Shown: piece after piece, positions 32,446 to 41,282 of the stretch
Numbering within the stretch: position 1 is the first letter of the stretch
Layout of the letters: every line of letters starts with the position of its first letter
From: Opitutus terrae PB90-1
Lineage (GTDB): Bacteria; Verrucomicrobiota; Verrucomicrobiia; Opitutales; Opitutaceae
DNA length: 64,000 bases
Reading direction: 5' to 3'
Assembly (NCBI RefSeq): GCF_000019965.1
Contig: NC_010571.1
Coordinates: 3,357,001-3,421,000, forward strand
Position numbers and translations under genes: made by a program
The notes under the pieces: model-generated
Databases searched by the model: none
What the model was told of the DNA's origin: nothing
Seen by the model: the letters and a program-made list of their open reading frames with translations, nothing else

Positions 32446-33281
32446 TCCCTGATCCTAGCCCGGGCGGGCCGCTGCCGGAGATCATGTCGCGCCGCGCCTG
32501 CGCGTGGCCGCGCCGGATGCAGCAGGGCCCGGCGCGGCTGATCACGGCGGAAGAGCTGCGCACGTGGATCGTGCATGAGGACGAGCGACTGCTCGTGGTC
32601 GCCAAGCCGGGGGACGTGGTTTGCCACCCCTCGAAGGCCGGGCCGTGGTCGAGTCTGGTCGGCGCGGTGCGGGAGTTCACCGGACTCGCGACGGTGCATT
32701 TGGTCTTTCGACTCGACCGCGAGACCAGCGGAATCGTCGTGCTCGCCAAGGACCCGAAGACCGCCAGCCGGCTGCAGGTCGCGATGCAGGAGCGCAAGAT
32801 CGGCAAGGCTTACGTCGCGATCCTGACCGGGGCGATGCGCGAACCGGTGACCGTCGATCAGCCGCTGGGCGACGACGTGGCCAGTCCGGTTTTCGTCAAG
32901 TCGGCCGTGCGCGCCGACGGCCAGCGCTCCGTCACGCATTTTTCCCCGATCACGGTGGCGGCGGATGATGCTTTTTCGCTGGTCCGCGTGGTGACCGAGA
33001 CCGGACGCAAGCACCAGATCCGCGCCCATGCGCAGTGGCTCGGTCACAGCCTTGTCGGCGACAAAATCTACGGTCCGGACGCGCGCTGCTATCTCGATTT
33101 CATCGACACGGGCTGGACGCCGGCGCTGGCGGACAAGCTCCTGTTGCCGCGGCAGGCACTGCATTGCGCCGAGATCGATCTCACGCGCACAGGTCTCGCC
33201 CATGTGTTTCGCGCGCCGATGGCCGAGGACATGCGACGGTTCTGCGCCGAGCGTGGCATCGTCGCGCCGGCGGAGCTATAG
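32442..33281 (+). CDS. RluA-family pseudouridine synthase
   Basis: 279 residues. It would isomerise uridines in rRNA or tRNA. The catalytic loop reads VFRLDRETSGIVVLAKD (standard HRLDxxTSG, His replaced by Phe, Asp kept), and the C-terminal ETGRKHQIRAHAQWLGHSLVGDKIYG (shortened, about 190-215) is typical. No S4 domain precedes it. The start at 32442 is supported by the ATGA overlap with the SDR gene. Which RNA position it modifies is unknown. Confidence 0.9.
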   Translation: MIPDPSPGGPLPEIMSRRACAWPRRMQQGPARLITAEELRTWIVHEDERLLVVAKPGDVVCHPSKAGPWSSLVGAVREFTGLATVHLVFRLDRETSGIVVLAKDPKTASRLQVAMQERKIGKAYVAILTGAMREPVTVDQPLGDDVASPVFVKSAVRADGQRSVTHFSPITVAADDAFSLVRVVTETGRKHQIRAHAQWLGHSLVGDKIYGPDARCYLDFIDTGWTPALADKLLLPRQALHCAEIDLTRTGLAHVFRAPMAEDMRRFCAERGIVAPAEL

Positions 33282-33348
33282 CGGACTCGCGTGAAGTCCG
33301 CGCGGCTTTCGCTGCGGCGCATTCAGAAATGGCCAGGCTGCGCCTGTG

Positions 33349-33415
33349 GTAGCGGCACGCCTCCGTTCTGCCGGGGTTGAGCAGACAAGCCGGCAGGCGG
33401 GACGGCTGCCGTTAC
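33349..33415. repeat. Inverted repeat element (family B) between convergent genes
   Basis: A 26-base arm at 33349-33374 (starting GTAGCGGCACGCCTC) pairs imperfectly (19 of 26) with 33390-33415 around a 15-base loop. The arms resemble those at 59706-59773. It lies in the 169-base gap between the convergent pseudouridine synthase and M14 peptidase genes and may terminate both transcripts. Confidence 0.65.
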
Positions 33416-33450
33416 ACGAAAATCGCTACGACCTGGCTTAAGTGCGGGCG

Positions 33451-34230
33451 TCAGCGTTGAGCGGGCGCGAAACTGGCCAACGCGACCTCCAGTGCGGCGC
33501 GCTGCGCGGCGATGCGCTGCGGCAGCGGAAGCGCCGAGGGGCTTTCGAGCGTGTAGGTGAGCGTCGTGTGGTGCTGCAACAGGTAGATGGCTTCGGGCCA
33601 CTGATCACGCAGCAGCGGATCGCCGAGGGGGCGGATGATGCCGGGCGCGGCGGATTCGCGGCCATCGATGATCGCCGCGGACTCGATTGCGCAGACGCGC
33701 GCGACGGCGGCGATCATCGGCTCGGCGAGCGAGGGGCGGTTTTGCGGGTTGAGTTCGTAGACGTAGAAGCCGGTGGACTCCCAATCCTCGTGCAGGCAGA
33801 TCGCGAGATCGAAGTTCGGCTGACGGCGCAACCAGCTCACGTGCGCGCGGATCTCGGCCGAAAGGAGGTGCCGGTAGTCGCGGTTGAGATCGACGCCGTC
33901 CGCGTTTTCGCGGCAGCTGCCGGGAAATCCCGCGGGATTCAGCAGCGGGCACAGGAACCACGTGGCGCGTGTGTCGAACCAGCCGGCCTCGAGCATTTCG
34001 AGGAGGGCGAGCGGCGGCGCGGGCTCATCCCCGTGGATGCCCGCGGAGAGGTAAACGCGTGGCCGTGGGCCGGGCGTGCGTTTGGTCAGCGCGATGAGCG
34101 GGCAGCCGGCGATCTCGCCAAAGCGCTCGACCCGAAACCCCTGACGCGCACCGGCGGATTCGAAGCGCCCGATCAGCTCGATCGGCACGAAGGCGGCGGG
34201 CTGCGGAGGCGGGCGTGAGAGCTGGCTCAT
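33451..34230 (-). CDS. M14-family zinc carboxypeptidase (MpaA-like)
   Basis: 259 residues. Zinc ligands are visible in SAGIHGDEPAPPLALLE (HxxE), with the third His in ICLHEDWES. NADGVDLNRDY is the substrate-binding motif and YTLESPS contains the catalytic Glu. No signal peptide is seen, so a cytoplasmic enzyme such as a murein-peptide amidase that recycles tripeptide is likely, although succinylglutamate desuccinylase-like activity is an alternative. It is divergent from gltX. Confidence 0.85.
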   Translation of the reverse strand: MSQLSRPPPQPAAFVPIELIGRFESAGARQGFRVERFGEIAGCPLIALTKRTPGPRPRVYLSAGIHGDEPAPPLALLEMLEAGWFDTRATWFLCPLLNPAGFPGSCRENADGVDLNRDYRHLLSAEIRAHVSWLRRQPNFDLAICLHEDWESTGFYVYELNPQNRPSLAEPMIAAVARVCAIESAAIIDGRESAAPGIIRPLGDPLLRDQWPEAIYLLQHHTTLTYTLESPSALPLPQRIAAQRAALEVALASFAPAQR

Positions 34231-34571
34231 GACGGTGGGCTACGCAAACTGCGATGGCCGCCGTCCGCAAGCGTGGGACGGCCCGGGGGCGGCTGCGCGG
34301 GCCGCTCGCGGCGGCGGCCAAGCCGTTGCGATCCGCACGCGCGCGAACACGCCGGAACGCGGCCTCCCCTGGCGATTCTGCGCTCGACCGCCCGAAACCG
34401 CAGAAGCCACGAACGTGGTCCGATCGGACCACGTTCGTGGCCTCGGCCAAGACCAGGCGGTTGCGGCACGTGACGTGGGCTTTGACAGCGGGGACATGGC
34501 TCCCCTTGCTGGTGCGTTGCTCGGCTGTCGCGGATCAATTCGGTCCGCGAGCCGACTCCTTCACTCGCATC
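34231..34571. other. Divergent spacer before gltX with 36-bp palindrome, about 340 bases
   Basis: The region lies between the M14 peptidase and gltX genes. It holds the perfect palindrome at 34406-34441 and a TTTGACAGCGGGGA promoter-like motif at 34481-34494. An in-frame extension of gltX through here is rejected because GltX homology starts at 34572. Confidence 0.6.
34406..34441. promoter_or_regulatory. Perfect 36-bp palindrome without loop
   Basis: The 18 bases from 34406 (GCCACGAACGTGGTCCGA) are followed immediately by their exact reverse complement to 34441. No spacer is present. It could be an operator, a cruciform or hairpin, or a recombination site. Confidence 0.9.
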
Positions 34572-35954
34572 ATGGCTCACGTTCGCGTTCGTTTCGCTCC
34601 CAGCCCGACGGGGTTTTTCCATATCGGCAGCGCCCGCACAGCGCTGTTCAACTGGCTCTACGCCCGTCACACCGGCGGCACGTTCGTGCTGCGAATCGAG
34701 GACACCGACAAGGAGCGGAACAGCGAGGCGTTCCTCAACGTAATCTACGATAGCCTCCGCTGGCTGGGCATGGAATGGGACGAAGGTCCCGGCAAAGGCG
34801 GCGAATTTGGTCCGTACCGGCAGAGCGAGCGCGACGCGGTTTACCGCGAGTATCTCGCGAAGCTCACGGCGGCAGGCCGCACGTATGAGAAGGACGGTGC
34901 CATCTGGTTCAAGCTGTTGGGCGAGCGCTACGAAGTCTTCGACGAGCACCGCAAGAAAACCGTCACGAAGGTGAAGACCGCGCCGACCGTGATCGAGGAC
35001 CGGATTCGCGGCCGGGTCGAGCGCGTGGAGGACGAGGACTTCGTGATCTTCCGCTCCGACGGCAACCCGGTGTTCCATTTTGTGAACGTCGTTGACGACA
35101 TCGCCATGCAGATCACGCACGTGATCCGCGGCGAGGATCACCTCTCCAACACCAGCAAACACGTCGAGCTGTTCAAAGCCTTCGGCGCGCCGGTGCCGCA
35201 GTTCGCGCATATTCCGCTCATCCTGAAACAGAATGGTCCGGGCAAGATGTCGAAGCGCGACCAGGGCGCCTTGATCGAGGAATATCAGCGGCGCGGCTAT
35301 CTGTCGGAGGCGCTCGTGAATTTCCTCAGCCTGCTCGGCTGGAACCCGGGCGACGATCGCGAGAAGATGCCGATTGCGGAGATCATCCGGCTCTTCGATC
35401 TGCCCGGCGTCAACCAGAGCAACGCGCGGTTCGACGACAAGAAACTCGCGCACATGAACATGGCCTATCTGCTGGAATTGCCTGCGGACACGTTCGTGCA
35501 GAAGGCGCGCGCGTTTTTCGAATCACTCGGCGACAACGCGACGGCGAAAGCGGCGCTCGCCGCCGAGCCGGCGTTCTTCCGCGAGGTGATGTTGCTGAGT
35601 CAGCCCAAGATCAAGGGCTTCGAGGAGCTGCCGGCTTACACCGCGTACTTCTTCACCGACGAGTTCGCGACGGATGCGAAGGTGCGCGACAAGGTGATGG
35701 GGAAGGGCGATCCGAAAGCGCGGTTGCGCGAATTGATCGAGGCGCTGCCCGGGTTCGATTTTTCCAACGATGCGGCGGTTGAGGAAGGCATCAAAGTTCT
35801 CGCCACAAAAAACGCGCTCGGGTTCGGCGACTATCAGTCGGTCGCGCGGCTTGGGGTCTCGGGAACGAATGTCGGGCCCAGCATCACGGGGATGTTTCGC
35901 GTGCTCGGACGCGAACGCGTGCGCGCGCGGCTCGAGCGGCTGCTGAACGCTTGA
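34572..35954 (+). CDS. gltX: Glutamyl-tRNA synthetase
   Basis: 460 residues, class I aminoacyl-tRNA synthetase. The HIGH motif is HIGSAR (His17) in [20 protein letters not shown] (20 residues shown) and the KMSKR motif starts at Lys225 in GKMSKRDQG. The catalytic core also has IEDTDKERN and [10 protein letters not shown]. The C-terminal anticodon-binding domain is complete to LERLLNA. ATG 34572 gives the standard N-terminus [14 protein letters not shown]. Confidence 0.97.
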
Positions 35955-36057
35955 GTCCCACGTGGCGCACGGTGGACGGCCTGCAGAGGGACGTCCGGCT
36001 ATACTGTTGCGTGTGACCGGAATTCGACAGTGGGCGCCGGGCGACTAGTCTCGGAGC

Positions 36058-36858
36058 ATGAGACCGCACAAGCTCGGTCGCGGGGTGTTCGCATTGCTGC
36101 TGGCGCTCGGAGTGGCGCCGCTGGGGTGGGGAGCGGTGAGCTCGCCCGATTTCCCCGCTCTGAACGAACGCGAGTTCAAGCCCGCCGCGCTCGGCCCGCG
36201 CGAGCCGCGGCTCGAAATCGACTATCCTGGTGGCGCGCGCATGCGCGGTGTCACCCACGGCCGGGCCGTGGTGTCGGTGCTCGTCGGAGCGGACGGGCAG
36301 CCGCAGGATTTCTTTGTTTCAAGTGCCGCGGATCCGGCGTTTGGCGCGGCCTTGTTGGACCGCGTGCGGACGCTGACCTATCAGGCGGCGCTGTTCAGAG
36401 GCACGCCGGTGCCGGCCCGGCTGGACGTGGGTTATCAATTCGATGCCCTCGGCGCGACGCTGGACGTGATGGATGCCTCGCGCCAGCTCTCGGTGAAGAG
36501 TGATCGGGCGGCGGAACAAACGCCGGTGCTCGAGAGCAAACTGGATCATCCGCTGGAGTTCACCGATGCGGCGCTGCCGCGGTTGCCCAAGAGCTACCAG
36601 CCGACGAGCGACGAGCCGGTCCGGGTGTTCGTCACTTTCTACGTGGACGGTGAGGGGCACACGTATGCACCCAACGTCGAGTCCGCGCCGGCGCCGGTGC
36701 TGTTCAGCGGGGCGATCAAAGCGGTGCGGCAATGGACGTTTCAGCCGCCGACGCAGAAGGGAAAGCCTGTCACGGTGTTCGCCGCGCGCTCGGTGAGCTT
36801 CATCCCGCGGACGCCCGCGCCCGAACAATCGCCGGCCGGAGAAAAGAAAGCGGAGTGA
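36058..36858 (+). CDS. Secreted protein with two TonB C-terminal-like domains
   Basis: 266 residues. A signal peptide (about 1-25, ending LGWGA) is followed by two domains with the TonB-C fold pattern: residues about 58-125 with GRAVVSVLVGADGQPQDFFV and residues about 172-250 with VRVFVTFYVDGEGHTYAPNV and VRQWTFQPPTQKGKPV. Unlike TonB it lacks an uncleaved anchor with a Pro-rich spacer, so energy transduction is doubtful. A periplasmic interaction role is likely; the partner is unknown. Confidence 0.8.
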   Translation: MRPHKLGRGVFALLLALGVAPLGWGAVSSPDFPALNEREFKPAALGPREPRLEIDYPGGARMRGVTHGRAVVSVLVGADGQPQDFFVSSAADPAFGAALLDRVRTLTYQAALFRGTPVPARLDVGYQFDALGATLDVMDASRQLSVKSDRAAEQTPVLESKLDHPLEFTDAALPRLPKSYQPTSDEPVRVFVTFYVDGEGHTYAPNVESAPAPVLFSGAIKAVRQWTFQPPTQKGKPVTVFAARSVSFIPRTPAPEQSPAGEKKAE

Positions 36859-36933
36859 CAGCTTCGGCGCTTGGCTCGTCGATACGGAGTGACGGAGCCG
36901 TGCGGAAATCCGAACAACTGCACCTGTGGCTAT

Positions 36934-38550
36934 CTAGAACGGGAAGTCTCCGGTCTGCACCGGTGCGGTGGCTTTTTCCACCGGCCGCTCGCGAACGAAG
37001 CCGTGGCGCTGGTGACCGGTGACGCGAATCGCCTTCGGGTCGGCGGGACAGGCAAACTCGCACGCACCGCAGCCGATGCAGCTCTCACCGTGCACCCACG
37101 GCAGCCGCAGATTGTCGCCGTAAGGTTTCGTGTCGACGGCCTTGGTTGGGCAATGCTCCGAACAGGCGGCGCAGTCGGTGCCCTTCGTCTTCACGATGCA
37201 TTTTTCGACATCGAGCTTGGCCACGCCGATCTTCGCGGCGTGCTTCTGCGCAAGCGTGAGCGGCGTGAGCGCGCCGTCGGGACACACTTCGGAGCAGCGC
37301 TGGCAATCGAACAGACAGTAGGCGCGGCTGTAATCCAGCCGCGGCTTCATCAGCCCGTTCCAACCGTAGTCCAGAAACGCCGGTTGCAGGACGTGCGTGG
37401 GACACGCGCTGATGCAGAGGTGACAGGCGGTGCAATGCTCGAGCAGCCGATCCACGCTTTCGGCGCCGGGCGGCGCGATGGCGCGGCTCTCGTTGTTGGA
37501 CTTGCGAGTGCGATGGCGGTGCCGACCAGCGCCTTCGTCCGCGTCATCCTCCCCGCGCCCGGCGCCAAGGAGCGGCGCAGCGGAGGCGACGCTGAGCGCA
37601 GCCAAAAAGGTCCGACGCTGCGGATCCGCCGCTCCGAGTGATTGCGCGCGAGTGGCGGACGCGCGGGCCGGCGGTTGCGAGGCAGCGCCACGCCGCCAGG
37701 AAAAACGGTGGCGAATCCCGTGCTCGTCGCAGGCGCCCACGCAGTTGTAGCAGGCCACGCAGCGACTGGCATCGATCGTGGCGGTGCGCAAATCGATGCA
37801 CTGCGCCTTGCAGACGCGCAGGCAGTCGCCGCATTTTCGGCAAACCGTGGAGTCGATGCTGAGTCGGAACGCGCTCCGGCGGGAGAGGAATCCAAGGAAT
37901 GTGCCGACTGGGCACACCGTGTTGCAGTAAAGCCGGCCGCGCGTGACCGCCATCACCGTTACGATGGCGAGTCCAAGCAGCGGGAAGGCCAGAGCGCCCG
38001 CCGCCGCCCATTGGGGCTCAATGCGCGCGACGAGGGTGAGGCCGGCTGCATTGGCCGCCTGCGCGAGCAGGTTGTTCGCGTGGACAACCACAGGTCGGAA
38101 CAGATCGGAAGCAATGCGACCAAAAATGCTATAGGGATCGAACAGAGAGAGTGCGAAACCGAACCAGCCGGTGACGATGCCCAGCAGCGTCGCGGAGAAG
38201 AAACTTCGCCGGGCCCAGATCGCCGCGGGCCGGTAGGGTAGCCGCAGTCTTTTTCGGCGCAGCGCGTCGCGCGCTCGCGCGATGAGATCCTGCAAAATCC
38301 CCAGCGGACAAATGACGGAGCAGTAGACGCGACCAAACGCGAGCGTGAGGGCGAGCAGCAGGGCGAGCGCGGTGGCGAACGCGGCTCCTGTGGCGAATCC
38401 GAGCAGCGCCGGCACAAATTGCGTCGACGCGACCGAGTAGCCGAGCCAGGTCGGCAGCGATCCACGGGGATCGAGGAAAACGACCAAGCAGGCGGCGAAT
38501 ACCAGTGCGCCCGCGGCGACGCGCAGCAGCTTGAGTCGCGATCGGGCCAC
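36934..38550 (-). CDS. Membrane polyferredoxin: NapH-like plus NapG-like fusion
   Basis: 538 residues. The N-terminal half (1 to about 300) has several membrane helices with CPLGILQD and CPVGTFLGF NapH/NosR-type motifs and a bis-4Fe-4S segment (CRKCGDCLRVCK, CVACYNCVGACD). An internal twin-arginine segment starts at Arg312 (QRRTFLAALSVASAAPLLGA). The C-terminal half has several 4Fe-4S motifs (CTACHLCISACP, CQRCSEVCP, CAACSEHCP, CIGCGACEFACP), as in NapG. It would pass electrons from quinol to a partner. GTG 38550 lies 4 bases after the stop of the DUF362 gene, so the two form an operon. Confidence 0.88.
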   Translation of the reverse strand: MARSRLKLLRVAAGALVFAACLVVFLDPRGSLPTWLGYSVASTQFVPALLGFATGAAFATALALLLALTLAFGRVYCSVICPLGILQDLIARARDALRRKRLRLPYRPAAIWARRSFFSATLLGIVTGWFGFALSLFDPYSIFGRIASDLFRPVVVHANNLLAQAANAAGLTLVARIEPQWAAAGALAFPLLGLAIVTVMAVTRGRLYCNTVCPVGTFLGFLSRRSAFRLSIDSTVCRKCGDCLRVCKAQCIDLRTATIDASRCVACYNCVGACDEHGIRHRFSWRRGAASQPPARASATRAQSLGAADPQRRTFLAALSVASAAPLLGAGRGEDDADEGAGRHRHRTRKSNNESRAIAPPGAESVDRLLEHCTACHLCISACPTHVLQPAFLDYGWNGLMKPRLDYSRAYCLFDCQRCSEVCPDGALTPLTLAQKHAAKIGVAKLDVEKCIVKTKGTDCAACSEHCPTKAVDTKPYGDNLRLPWVHGESCIGCGACEFACPADPKAIRVTGHQRHGFVRERPVEKATAPVQTGDFPF

Positions 38551-38554
38551 GAGC

Positions 38555-39484
38555 TTAACCCAGCTTGATCCGGCGGATGTCGACCTGCTCGAGGTCCATC
38601 ACGCCGAGCTTCATCTCCGCTCCGATCCGAATGTGCGCGATCCGCGCGGGATCGTGACCGAGCATTTTCGCGCCGGCCGCATCGACGGCGACCGGATCGG
38701 GCGAGACCAGCAGCGTGCGCATTTCGACGACATCGTCAGTGGTTCGCCCGCGCGGGCCGTTCCGTACGAGCGGATGATACGCGTCGACGATGTTGAGCGT
38801 CGGTTTCCGCAGCGTGAGGAAGTCCGCGATCGACTGGTGCAGGTCGTGCATGTGGTAGTCGCGCCGGTCCCAGATCACGCCCATCAGGTTTTTCATCGCG
38901 GCGGTGATCAACGTGCCACTGTGATGCTTCAGCACCGGCAAGTTGAAAAAGACGTCGCTGTCGAGCACGAGCGAGTGGACCTGCGCGCGCTTGAGCCGGA
39001 CGCCTGGGATGTCCACCTCGCGATAGAGACTCGGATCCTTGCCGTTGACGATGCGCGCGCCGGCCGCTTTCGCCGCCGCGGCGATGCCGCTGTGCTCGTA
39101 GGTCTGCTCCCACGGATCGCAGGTGTTGTCGAAGATGCTGACGGATTTCGCTCCGGCTCCGAGACAGAGGGTCGTCAGGTGCGCGACGAGTTCCGGATGC
39201 GTGTTGGCGCCGCGCTCGGGGGATGCATCCCAGCCAATGTTCGGCTTGATGAGCACGGTCTGGCCGGCCCGGACGAAGGCGCCGATGCCGCCGAACACGG
39301 CGAGCGCGGCGTCCAGCATCGCCGTGCGACTGCCATCGCGCACCGCCACCAGGATCGGCCGCGCGGCGGGCGTAGCGGGCGTCGGTATGGCACCTTCGGC
39401 GGCGGCGAGTCGCCGCCACGGCGTGAGGGCAACGGCAGCGCCCAGCGCGAGACTATGCTTCAGAAAATCACGGCGGGAGTTCAT
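38555..39484 (-). CDS. DUF362 family protein with Tat signal
   Basis: 309 residues. The N-terminus MNSRRDFLKHSLALGAAVAL is a twin-arginine signal, so export in folded form is expected. The DUF362 domain follows, with VLIKPNIGWD, NTHPELVAHL, LPVLKHHSGTLITAAMKNLMG (shortened) and VSPDPVAVDAAGAKMLG. Members are often paired with ferredoxins, as here: the iron-sulfur fusion gene follows after 4 bases. No Fe-S motif lies in this protein. Function is not established. Confidence 0.88.
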   Translation of the reverse strand: MNSRRDFLKHSLALGAAVALTPWRRLAAAEGAIPTPATPAARPILVAVRDGSRTAMLDAALAVFGGIGAFVRAGQTVLIKPNIGWDASPERGANTHPELVAHLTTLCLGAGAKSVSIFDNTCDPWEQTYEHSGIAAAAKAAGARIVNGKDPSLYREVDIPGVRLKRAQVHSLVLDSDVFFNLPVLKHHSGTLITAAMKNLMGVIWDRRDYHMHDLHQSIADFLTLRKPTLNIVDAYHPLVRNGPRGRTTDDVVEMRTLLVSPDPVAVDAAGAKMLGHDPARIAHIRIGAEMKLGVMDLEQVDIRRIKLG

Positions 39485-39785
39485 CGGCGTGGCGGGTAAC
39501 GTGGAATGCAGCGCGGGTTGTGCTCGGGCGCTGAATAACGTTAAGCCGTTCGCGGAACGCCGGCACCGCATTCATTGCCGAAAACTCGCCGGGAGTTGGT
39601 GGGACCTCGGGACCGCCGTGATGACCAGAGGTGCTCGCGACGGGGAGCGGAATCCGCGCTCTACCATGGTGTCCGCGCGACCCAAGGGCACGACCGCGAC
39701 GCACGCCGGTCCAGACTAAGGATGGAGGCCAATGGAGCAGTCCGCACTCGACCGGAACGGCCGAGGGCGGCCGCGCTCCCACCGG
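39485..39785. other. Intergenic stretch between the DUF362 gene and rpoN, about 300 bases
   Basis: No gene is supported. It contains the upstream region of the DUF362 gene and dispersed element C at 39758-39781, which ends 4 bases before the rpoN stop codon. Confidence 0.5.
39758..39781. repeat. Dispersed 24-bp element (family C), second copy
   Basis: It is identical over 24 bases to 29642-29665 and begins CGGCCGAGGGCGGCCG. It lies directly downstream of the rpoN stop, where the hairpin may mark the end of the kinase-rpoN transcript. Confidence 0.7.
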
Positions 39786-41282
39786 CTACTTGTAGTCGCG
39801 GCGCAGATTACTCGGGAGGATGCCAAGCTCCTCGCGATATTTCGCGACGGTGCGCCGTGCGAGCGTGATGCCCTTTTCCTGAAGCTTCGCCACGATCTCC
39901 TGATCGCTCAAGGGGGCGGACTTGTCCTCGAGCGCGATCAGGTCGGCCAGCATCTCCTTCACGCTGGTGTTCGAAACCGAGTCGCCGCTCTCCGCTTGAT
40001 AGCCGGTGGTGAAGAAATACTTGAATTCGAAGACGCCGTGCGGGGTCTTCATGTATTTGTTCGCGATCGCACGGCTGACCGTCGTCTCGTGCACGCCGAC
40101 GACGTCCGCGATCTGCGTCATCGTCAGCGGCCGCAGCTGCGACACGCCGTGTTCGAAGAACGGGAGCTGCGCGTTGATGATCTCGCGGGTGATCCGCTCG
40201 ATCGTGCGCTGCCGTTGCTCGATCGAATCGATCAGGAACTTGCCCGAGCGCATCCGTTCGCGGAGATAATCGCGTTCCTCTTTCGAGAGCGTGCCCTTGG
40301 CGATCAGCTCACGGTAGGTGCTGGAGAGCCGGAGCCGCGGAATGTAGTCGCTGTTGAGATGGATTTTCCACTCGTCGCCTTCCTTCTCGACGACCACATC
40401 GGGCACGACGACGCGGTTGCTGTCCTCGGCGAAACGGCGGCCCGGCGCGGGATCGAGCTTGCCGATTTCCTCGATGGCCGCCTGCACGTCGTCGGCGGCG
40501 ACGCCGAGCTTGCGGGAGAGCTCGGGAATGCGCCGCCGCGAAAGCAGCTCGAAGTGATCGCGCAGCATGCGCGCGGCGAGCGTGTCCCCGCGACCCTTGG
40601 CGTGGAGCTGCGCGAGCAGGCAGTCGGCGAGCGTCTGGCTGCCGATGCCGGGCGGATCGAAGCTCTGCAGCAGCTTCAGCGCTTCGGTCACGGTTGCGTA
40701 GGGCAGATTGGCTTGCAGCGCGATGTCCGAGGGCGACTGCGCCAGATAGCCGCGATCGTCGAGATTACCGATCAGCTGGTGCAAGGCTTCGTGCACTGGC
40801 GGCGCGAGATCGTTGAGCACGACCTGCTGCATCAAGTGCTCCTGCAGCGAAGTCTCGCTGACGAGCGAATCGAAGAAGTGCTGTCGCTTCTCGGCGTCCT
40901 CGGCGGTGAACGGCTGAGCGCCGCCGACATTCGCGAAATGGTCGCGCCAGTCTTCGTCGATCTTGCCGAGGATCTCGAACTGCTTGGTGAAATCGAGCTC
41001 GTCGCGCGTGGGGCTGTCGTCCCCGGGCGGGGCGACGTCCTCGTGTTCGCCGGGCGTGCTGGTGTCATTCGGCGCATCCGTCTCGGCCGGTTTCTCAACG
41101 CTCTCGCCCTCCATCGGCAGTTCCTCGAGGGTCGGGTTCGCCTGCAACTCCTCCTGAATGACCGAGCGCAGATCCAGCGCGGCGACCTGAAGGATCTTCA
41201 AGGACTGACGCAGCTGTGGCGCCAGAACGAGCGATTGGGTCTGGCGCTGGCGAAGGTCGTGGCTGAAGGAGGGCCCGCTCAT
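39786..41282 (-). CDS. rpoN: RNA polymerase sigma-54 factor
   Basis: 498 residues. Region I ([20 protein letters not shown], Gln/Leu-rich) is at the N-terminus; an acidic linker (about 55-100) follows; the core-binding domain and the HTH ([22 protein letters not shown], shortened) lead to the RpoN box [10 protein letters not shown] near residue 480. Sigma-54 directs enhancer-dependent transcription at -24/-12 promoters. The ATG overlaps the stop of the Ser/Thr kinase gene (ATGA), so the two are probably translationally coupled. Confidence 0.96.
   Translation of the reverse strand: MSGPSFSHDLRQRQTQSLVLAPQLRQSLKILQVAALDLRSVIQEELQANPTLEELPMEGESVEKPAETDAPNDTSTPGEHEDVAPPGDDSPTRDELDFTKQFEILGKIDEDWRDHFANVGGAQPFTAEDAEKRQHFFDSLVSETSLQEHLMQQVVLNDLAPPVHEALHQLIGNLDDRGYLAQSPSDIALQANLPYATVTEALKLLQSFDPPGIGSQTLADCLLAQLHAKGRGDTLAARMLRDHFELLSRRRIPELSRKLGVAADDVQAAIEEIGKLDPAPGRRFAEDSNRVVVPDVVVEKEGDEWKIHLNSDYIPRLRLSSTYRELIAKGTLSKEERDYLRERMRSGKFLIDSIEQRQRTIERITREIINAQLPFFEHGVSQLRPLTMTQIADVVGVHETTVSRAIANKYMKTPHGVFEFKYFFTTGYQAESGDSVSNTSVKEMLADLIALEDKSAPLSDQEIVAKLQEKGITLARRTVAKYREELGILPSNLRRDYK

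Noticed and set aside
34254-34571. N-terminal extension of gltX by 106 codons
   Set aside because: The extension runs through the 36-bp palindrome and has no resemblance to GltX; the conserved N-terminus begins at 34572.
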